Of a DNA stretch of 59,146 bases, positions 38,866 to 47,700 are shown in pieces. Below the pieces are notes generated by a model. It did not search any database. It saw nothing but the letters and a program-made list of their open reading frames with translations, and was not told the origin of the DNA. The position numbers were made by a program, and so were the translations under genes. Source of the DNA: Candidatus Zixiibacteriota bacterium (GTDB lineage: Bacteria > Zixibacteria > MSB-5A5 > UBA10806 > 4484-95); assembly GCA_024231855.1 (NCBI GenBank), contig JAAEQD010000047.1, forward strand, positions 1 through 59,146. The letters run 5' to 3'. The first letter of the stretch is position 1, and each line of letters begins with the position of its first letter.

Positions 38866-41190
38866 CTATTTAAGTAATATTATTTTTTGGGTTTGAGAGC
38901 AATTAACGTCTTCATATTTGGCAAAGTAAACACCCGTACTTACATCAACACCATCAGCATTAGTACCATCCCAGGTTACAGGCGATAACATTTTTTTATC
39001 CGGTATATCAATAGACTTAACTAGCCTACCTGCCACATTATAAATTTTTAATTCGCCAATATCAGAAGATCCAATATTAATACTAAAGTTGATGGTGCTA
39101 TTGAATGGATTGGGATAAGCTGTCAATAATTCTGTTCCTTCGGGTAGAGGAGGCTTATCATCTTTTATGCCGGTTGGATCATCGAACCGAATCGTTATCA
39201 AGCCATACTCTCCACCGGGCACATAAACATACGGCAGATCGATTGACATGAAGCCATTAACAAACCTGCTAAAATAGCCGACATGATAAGGTTCTAAGGG
39301 GCTCGCGTCAATATCCCATACTAATACATCGAATCCGGTAGTAAAATCGGCCATAAAAAGCTTACCATCATAAAACTGAACATCATCATATCTGCTGCTG
39401 ATTTCCCAATGACCAGTTATATCGGGATAGCGGAGATCTGATATGTCCCAGAGCTGATAACAAGCACCAAACATATAAAGAAGAGTATCCCGCGAGTAAC
39501 AGGCGCCCGAACCCAAATTCATATCCTCAACACAATAAAGTGTTGGATTTGTCGAATCCGAAACATCGTAGATCTTCATAGAGCCGTGGTAGCTCAACAG
39601 GAAAAGATTCGGATAATTTAGATGCGATGGATTGGGCGAACCATAAAGATCCGTATCATGGTAAACGGTCATATTCGACGGATCAGAAATATCGGCAATA
39701 AGGAGACATCCATACATCTGGGGTGAGATCCACCAATAGTTTATATAAACAAGGTTATCATGAATATGGAAGTTTATACCATTCCCGCTAGCCCGTAAGT
39801 AAAGCCTGCCAAGCTCGACCGGCGAAAAAGGTTCTGATATATCGAATATCGTGAGTTTAGACGGCGTCAGGATGTACAATTTATCATCAATTATTTTCAT
39901 CTGAACAACATAGGTAAATCCCGGTATTTCGCCGACAACTTGAGGATTGGTCTTATCAAGCATGTCGAGAATAGTCAAATTCTCCCAATATGTACCGGCG
40001 TAGGCTACATCATCCTTGGCGGCAACTGAATTACAGAATGAATATTGCATTTCATGATGAATTAATTCGCCTCCGGCACCATCGCCCCATTTGTGTACAT
40101 ACAAGCCGGGGTTAAAGCCATCATAATACCAGCCATGATAACCAATACCGTAAGAATAACCATTATGCTGAATAAGATCGAGATAACCGGCGTGGGGAAC
40201 GATAAACGAGGTGTCAAGTATTTGGGGATTACTAAGATCATCGAGCAGTATTTCGTAGATTTCTGTATAAGCACTATCCCCATCCGGGTATTGATTGCAG
40301 CCGCCCCAAAAGCCAATCCTTGATTCGTCGATATATTCCACATCGAATCCTGAATATCCACCATCATGCGGTACAGTACTTAAATGCTCGGGATGCGGAG
40401 CCGGATTAAACCGATAGATTGCCAGACTGTCCATGGTGCACATATATATAATGTCATCAATTAGCTTGAAATGCCCGATTTGGGTGATATTTGAAATGTA
40501 AATACTATCAACAAGGCAAGGAATAGAGTCGGGTGAATTCAGGTCAAATATACCGAGGTATTTTTTGGGAGATGGATTCCGATGGGTAATCAGCGATAAC
40601 AAGTAATTATCGAGTATGTATATGTCATTCTGATAATAAGCATCATTAAATCCAATAGAATCCTGTTGTACTTCGCGTTCCAATACCGGATTGGTTCTGT
40701 CCTGGATATTTAGTATACCCATGCCCTGATAGGCAATATAATAGAGAGAATCACCGGACACGCAAATCCTCAGCGCCGCGTATTCGGTTTGATAGCGGCT
40801 TAACTCCGATGGATTTTCAAAATTATCTCCTTCGTATATAGCGATTCCGCTCTGTGAGTTGGCAATGTACAGGTATTGTCCATCGTGCTCTAATTCGTGA
40901 ATTAATCCACGGGTAATTGCCTGCCCCGTAAGTACTGGTATACCATCTTCGCCAAGTTCATAAATCCGCAGTGTTGTTCCGGCGCCGAGGTAGAGATGGT
41001 CGTCATAAATAAGCTCGCATTTTGGATTATTGGGAAGAGCATAGCTCATCAAGGTGAAATTCGTGTCGGGGATATGAGCGGTAACAGGCAATATGTCGTG
41101 TTGATTTGCGCGCACGAATGGGTAAGGTTGGGCATATAGCACCGATGCCAGGAATAAGATAATTGAAATAACTAGAATGCAAAACCGCAT
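38866..41190 (-). CDS. secreted LVIVD-type propeller protein with sorting domain
   Basis: 774 residues from ATG 41190, preferred over an in-frame ATG at 41235 because a clean signal peptide (MRFCILVISIILFLASVLYA) begins here and AAAGG lies upstream. The body is a long run of beta-propeller repeats of the LVIVD/YncE type (IFDISEPFSPVELGRLYL, IADISDPSNMTVYHDTDLYG, VWDISDLRYPDITGHWEI). The C-terminal 85 residues begin TAYPNPFNSTINFSI and end in a Lys, the type IX/FlgD-like sorting domain. It is probably secreted or surface-bound; ligand unknown. It likely forms an operon with the cohesin-like gene. Confidence 0.8.
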   Translation of the reverse strand: MRFCILVISIILFLASVLYAQPYPFVRANQHDILPVTAHIPDTNFTLMSYALPNNPKCELIYDDHLYLGAGTTLRIYELGEDGIPVLTGQAITRGLIHELEHDGQYLYIANSQSGIAIYEGDNFENPSELSRYQTEYAALRICVSGDSLYYIAYQGMGILNIQDRTNPVLEREVQQDSIGFNDAYYQNDIYILDNYLLSLITHRNPSPKKYLGIFDLNSPDSIPCLVDSIYISNITQIGHFKLIDDIIYMCTMDSLAIYRFNPAPHPEHLSTVPHDGGYSGFDVEYIDESRIGFWGGCNQYPDGDSAYTEIYEILLDDLSNPQILDTSFIVPHAGYLDLIQHNGYSYGIGYHGWYYDGFNPGLYVHKWGDGAGGELIHHEMQYSFCNSVAAKDDVAYAGTYWENLTILDMLDKTNPQVVGEIPGFTYVVQMKIIDDKLYILTPSKLTIFDISEPFSPVELGRLYLRASGNGINFHIHDNLVYINYWWISPQMYGCLLIADISDPSNMTVYHDTDLYGSPNPSHLNYPNLFLLSYHGSMKIYDVSDSTNPTLYCVEDMNLGSGACYSRDTLLYMFGACYQLWDISDLRYPDITGHWEISSRYDDVQFYDGKLFMADFTTGFDVLVWDIDASPLEPYHVGYFSRFVNGFMSIDLPYVYVPGGEYGLITIRFDDPTGIKDDKPPLPEGTELLTAYPNPFNSTINFSINIGSSDIGELKIYNVAGRLVKSIDIPDKKMLSPVTWDGTNADGVDVSTGVYFAKYEDVNCSQTQKIILLK

Positions 41191-41338
41191 AGTAAAACCT
41201 TTAAATAAATATAATAAATACTGCAGAAAACGCAATATCTTTTAGGCGCGTGCCGTCAGGATACTCCTCCGCCATCAAATCTCCTTGCCTATTGACATTC
41301 GATAGATGTAGAATTAACTACTGTTGCATCAAACACCG

Positions 41339-41758
41339 TTATTGTTTTCTATAATATTTACCGCAATCACTATTAATTACAATTACAATATCTGCCTTAT
41401 CGTTATATGCTTGTATTGGCAAAGCCACTGCCCTCTTTCCAAATCCCTCCAGTAATGTATGACAGGGATAATTTAGCGGTTCAAGGTAATAGCTAATTCC
41501 AACATCTTCAAAAAGGATAGATTGGCCGTATTTCTCATCCCATACTGACCATTTTCCTGTGTCTTCATATGACAGTGAATCATTATATGGATGGAAATAC
41601 AATCGAAATATCCCTGTTTCTTCAAGTATAAGCGAATCAACACCTTCTTCGTGATTTGCCAAATACTTTCCTACCATTTCCGACCTTTCTACCTTCCTTA
41701 AATCACAATGCAACAATGTTAACAAGGCAAATATCGAAACAATGACGAATTTTTTCAC
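41339..41758 (-). CDS. small lipoprotein downstream of the RHS protein (candidate immunity protein)
   Basis: 139 residues, GTG start with AAGGAGCC upstream. The signal peptide ends in LLHC, a lipobox-like site (Cys19). The mature part is a small beta-rich domain (GIFRLYFHPYNDSLSYEDTGKWSV, ILFEDVGISYYLEPL). It starts 34 bases after the end of the giant RHS gene, the position normally taken by the immunity gene of a polymorphic RHS toxin. I do not recognise the family, so an immunity role is inference; it may simply be an unrelated lipoprotein. Confidence 0.55.
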   Translation of the reverse strand: MKKFVIVSIFALLTLLHCDLRKVERSEMVGKYLANHEEGVDSLILEETGIFRLYFHPYNDSLSYEDTGKWSVWDEKYGQSILFEDVGISYYLEPLNYPCHTLLEGFGKRAVALPIQAYNDKADIVIVINSDCGKYYRKQ

Positions 41759-41792
41759 TTAACTATTGGCTCCTTATCTAATCTATTTCACT

Positions 41793-44700
41793 CTACCTGG
41801 ACCAATCAAAACCATCAAGTTGAAATGGCGGGCTCCACTCAATTGGCTCCTCCCAATGAAAAAGCTGATACATATTACCGCCAAACAAACTTCCTCGATC
41901 GTAATAAGACATATAATGTTCAGGATTAAACAGCTGACCTACACCTTTAAGGCCAAAAAATTCTCCTGCTTTTTCTCCTCCAAATTGACAAGACCTTAAA
42001 AGCGACACCATACTGGTTCGATTGTATATCAATACTTCATAGCTTTTGTTATCCCAACTTGGAATAATAGAAGAATAATATGAGCCTAAGAAAAATTCCG
42101 TGGGAGTTCTAGTTGAATTGACGTACTTTTCCGGAGTGTCTATATTGTAAAACCTTGTTAGTCCGGTTAGCGGCTCACCGGTAAGAAGTGCAACAGTATT
42201 AATTTCATAAAACTTTGATCGCATTGCGTCAAGTCCTTGTATATCCCTAACATCCGATGTCATATCTGAGTTTGGGCCGAAAGTATATACTTCCGGTCCT
42301 AATTCAAAAAGCCATGCCGGGGCAAGGCCGAACATCATTCTTTTGAAGGTTGATGGGTAATTATTTGCAGATCCAGCATTCGAAATTTGATTATCCATTA
42401 GAGAGGACATTGCTCCAGAAGGTATATTAAAATTAGGTTGATCCATCTGAAAGTTAGAAATGCCGCTAATATCTTCAAAATATGTTTTTAAAATCCAATT
42501 GTAATCTATTGCAGAACTACCATCTTCATCCTTCATACGCATTAGATTTCCGCCAACATAGCTATAAGGAGAAGGAAACTGCCTGGCAGGGTCAACCTGC
42601 TTCCATTGGCAGGAGAGAGGATCATAGTACCTTGCCCCGAAGTAGTAAAGATTAAAACCGTCTATTTTATCTACCCCTTCATCATCCAACTCCTTACCGG
42701 TAAACTTGTAAGCTACATCGGGAATGGAATGATCTATATAATTGGGACTGGCGTCACCTGAGGGCAGGTAATGCAGATCGGCAACCGGATCGCCGTTATT
42801 ATCTATAACCATCCGCGTGGTGCCAAGATGATCGGTGAGATAATAATTGGGCCCTTCGCCGTTATTAAACGAGGCTATCCGCCCATTCGGGCCATAAACA
42901 TAGCAGACATTATCAACCGACTCGCCGCCTTTGTAAAACTCGGTAGCTTCTTTCCCCGCATCATGGATATAAAAAGTTGATGTAGTATCCGGTTCAAGCC
43001 AGAAGCAGCAACTTAATCCGTGTCCATCCTTGAAATAATTGACCAATTTAGTAATATCACCCCCAATTATTAAGCCATCACAATTCAAATCCATTCTCAT
43101 TGCTGTATCAGGTAATGAGTACATTCCCCTAAAGTAAAGGACAAATCTGGTAAGATCACTGCCAATGAGAGAACCATCACCGTCCATATCACCCGGTAAA
43201 AATGGGCAACACTCCAAGCTTGCGCAATCATCATCATGGGTGCACAGATCATAAGGCCCCGACTCAACAAGACTTAAATGATCAACATCGCATTCAAGAT
43301 CACTAGAAGCTTTTTTCACTCTCTTGCCCGCCGGTTCATATGTAAAATCGAGGTAAGAGAGCTCATTTTCAAAGATGCCGTCCCAATGGGAGCTACTCAT
43401 TAAATTGCGCCAGTTATAGGAATACACCGAGTTGCCCCGATAGTTATCCTGAGTGCAGTTGCCCAGAGCGTCATAATCGTAATTGCCAGGTGATTGGTCC
43501 GGATTAATATAGTCAAGCTTATTCGAATAGGGCGAATTGGAGTAGTTGTAAGTCATTGTGGTATAGTTTTCATCATCGGTGAAATGTCTTACCTGTGTCT
43601 CAATATTGGAATTTTCATCGTAATCGAATTGAATGCCATCTTTGAGGGTATTGAAATACCAGTTGTCCATACTACCCTTGAACGCGAATTTTGCTTCAGT
43701 CAAACGATTAATTTCATCGTAGTAGAATGTATTTCCAAAATATTCTTCACCTCCAGAGGTATAGTAATGGTAGACAGCCCAACTCGGAGTGCCATTGAAC
43801 TTAAGCGGGAAGCTTCCCGAAGGATTATCCTGCAAAGCGATTTCCTCTCTGAGATGATATCCTAATCTCATACAGAATTTATCGTTAGCGTCCGGCGTTA
43901 ATTTACCATCAACGTAATCGGTCCCATTAATCTCGGCCAGCCAGCCAGGCGCGTTATAATAGTAATCAATCTTCTGTAAACCATCACCTAATACACATTT
44001 TTTTACCGCGCCATCAATAAAGTATTCATATTCCGCCAATCTCTCATCGGCTTGACCTTCCAGGTATCTATCAATAGTCGCCAACCTGGCTCTTTCATCA
44101 TAGTTATACTTCAAGACCAACAGAGGTGTTTCACCCGCGACATCCTCGGGGTATTCCTGTTGTATTTTTTGATAGGACATATCATAGTCCGAATATACCT
44201 CTTTACAAACCTCATCCAGACCCTCGATGAAGGTAGCCTCACAAAGAAGTTCGCCGCTATTGCCATATGTAAAGCATTTCTTCGCGTCGGTTTCAGAGTT
44301 GTCGTCGCCATTATCCGATACTAATAAGCTGCCTCTTACACGAAGAGTATCAAGTCGGAATCCGGCAATCGTTGGAGTTTCGAGTTTTCTTGGATCCTCA
44401 TAAAGTGAAACACCGTATGAGTCATATTGATAACGTAATACTTCTCCGATTTCCAGCCAGGATAGATAAACAGTTTCAGGTAGAGGTGGGTTGTCCTGTG
44501 GGGTAATCTCGCCTTGCATGCTAACCCTACCAAACACATCGTAAACGGTTTCAGTCCACCTATCCGGGCTTTGCTCGCTATTTTGGCTGAAACGCAACTG
44601 ACCTTTAGCATCATATATAAATGTGTTCTGACCATAATCGCTACTGGCATCGGTCAGAATCCTTCCGAACGAATCAAAAGTTTTAACGATTTCAAGGTCA

Positions 44701-47700
44701 CCGTAGTTAGGATCGCTCTGATCTTCAAGCTTACTGGCTAAAGGGGGCGTGACGCTGGTGACATCTCCTACTATATTGGCATCATATCTTGTGGTTAGGT
44801 TCAAACCTCCCGGGATCGAATCGACTGTGGTTTCAATTGTTTGACCAAATATGTTTGTATACTCGACCGCTATCAAACCATCCGGATCGATCGTGACATT
44901 TCTATGCAAATCATTGGTCCCATAGCCATTTATCGGGGCTGTATTGGTACCATAACTAAAAGCGGAAGATTTTTCAGTAAAATCGGCGCCGGGTACATAG
45001 ACAAAATCGACCCTACCCTTAGGATCATTCATATAATGATACCTTGTATAAGCTACTCCACCGCAATCAGGAATATAATCATCATCATCGTCGTAGTATT
45101 CATTTACACTGTCAACATATTCCGGATTATAACGATGACCCAGCTGCACGGCTTCATACGGCTTGTACTCCTTGTGGACTCTGAAAAATTCATCATATGA
45201 AATAGCGCTCACGAAATCCGGGGCCTCAATAATGTTATAAGTACTCACGTTTTGCATATTCTTGCCCTGACCATCATTGTAAGAGATTTCGACCAGACTA
45301 GGTACATACTCTGAACTTCTTATAAACTCGACTTGATCGAAGTAATATGCGTCTAGATAATACTTGTTTAAAGAAACAATTTTAATACTAACTTCCGCGG
45401 TAACAGCATCGGGAGGAGATGTAAATGTATGCTGACACTCAGTACAAAGAGCAGGATCGTCAGCCAGCGTGATTATTTCTTCATTTGCGCCGCATTGAGC
45501 GCCTATTTGATTGAACCAATCTACGCATAAAATTACTTGAGAAGTAGTAATACCATTGGGATCCCAGGCATTTACGCTAAGCGTATAATCTGTATCGCCA
45601 TATATAATCCCGGTTCTTGTCTTTTGAGAAATACTATATAGCCCATCAGCATATTTAGATGGAGGATCAATGATCAATACCTTTGCTCCCATAGCCGGAT
45701 TATCACATAGTCTGCAATTATCCAGGTCATGGTATAATTCAGTACGAAAATACTCATCTCTTGGAATCACTTTCCAGCCAAATTTGCCATATTCAAAGCC
45801 GCTATTAATTAACAGATTTCTGTTCGGATAAGTCGTGGATAAAGCAAAATTAGGATAATCTTCAAAATCCTCGAAATTTTCTATCGATTCAGATTCAAAC
45901 ATATAGAACATATCATTGGAATTAACATTTTGGCGATATTTATCTGTCAATGTCATCGGCTGGTTATAAAGATCATAGACAAACCTGGTCGAGAAGCCAT
46001 TATCATCAGTCTCAGCTATCATTTTGCCCTTATCATAATTGATCTTTTTAGTTGCTGCCCTGCTATCGACAGGATAGAATGCTATGTTATCAATTAAGTA
46101 TAACGTGTTATCTTCATCGCAGATTATAGTTATGCATAGCTCATCATCCTGGGAGCCGAATTCCCAGGTGCCCTCCAGGAATTCCACATGCCATCGACCG
46201 TCTTCGTCTGCAGATGATGAATGCCAATTAATGGGCTGATCAATCTCATAAATGCCGACAACAGCGTTGATCCCTCCACTTTTAATTCTATAGTCAAATC
46301 TCAATATGTAATCACCTTCAAAGGGCATTGGTTCGGCATCGGGATGGCAAACTCTAATAGAATCACCGGCATTACCGCTAATGAGAATACCATCTTCGCG
46401 AGGATCTTCATAGCCATATTCATCTTCCCAGGAGTTTCCGTCAGGCATTTTACCTGGATTCTCATCCCAAATAACCGTTATACCATCTGATGTATATATG
46501 TCGCCATGAAGCATATCGCCATCACCGGCGCAATAATTCACTAATGGCGGATACATCACAAATAAAGGATCAGCATTCACGAAAGCGGCGGTGTTGAAAA
46601 TACCCCCATCATCATAATGATGTATTGTCTGTACGCCTAAAGCATCTACTTCGTTTATCACATTGCCCAAATGATCATATTCGATAATTTCATTTTGCAG
46701 AGCCCATTCATTATCCAACCAGCCATATTGCTCGGAGGGATAAAAACATCGAACAGGAGTTAAATACTCAGCCCACTCAACTTTGGTACTACGTAGGGTA
46801 ACGCTGCTTGGAGTTGCGATATTCTCATCATTTACATCAGTCTGATAATGCTGTACAAGCATGTTTCGAGCTTCCATAGAATCATATACCACGCCGTCAG
46901 CTTCAAAAGCAAAAGTAATTTCCGTCGTTTTTAACTTACTATAACTCGGTTGGTAGAACTGTTTCGTTTTACTAACCTGGCCATTGATACTATTGTATTC
47001 AAATCTCGTCCAGATATCTAATTTATCGGCCCATGAATATGTAGAATTTAAGTAGGTTTGAGTGATAGTCGGATAATCGGTTGAATCAATATGTGCCGGG
47101 ACACTGCAACTGTAAAAGTTAATCGTTGAATCAATAATATCATCGCCGGCATCTATAATGTAAGTCTTATACGGAACACCGTTTAAAAGAAGGCCATAAC
47201 CCAAATCTTCATCGGTAAGATCCGGGAATTCCGGATTATCGGTAAACACTGTCGATGATAACCCGCAATAATAATACCTCTCTATAGAGCCGTTATCGCC
47301 GGGTAAGTCTACCACGCTCTTGTGATATTTCGCCCGCTGAGTGCTGGCATCGGTTGTACCATCATAGTAATGATAATTCCAGGTCGTACCGGTTATATCG
47401 TCATCATCAATTGAATATACGGTCTTTGAAACGCAGGGATAATCGAAGACATTACTATAAAAATCCTCGTTGGCGAAATCAAACTTGTAATTTCTTCTTA
47501 ATGAATCATAGGCGGTTGCTTCTACAAGATCATCATCTACAAACTCTCTAAAACTTGTACAGTAATATTTTTCGTTGGAATAGTTGTAGGCGTAAATATC
47601 CGTGGTGGGGGCTCCAATATAAAAATTAGAATAGTATATATCAGGATTTTCATCGTCATCGTACTCAGCCCAAGGATCATCGGCTTCATATCCCTTAATC

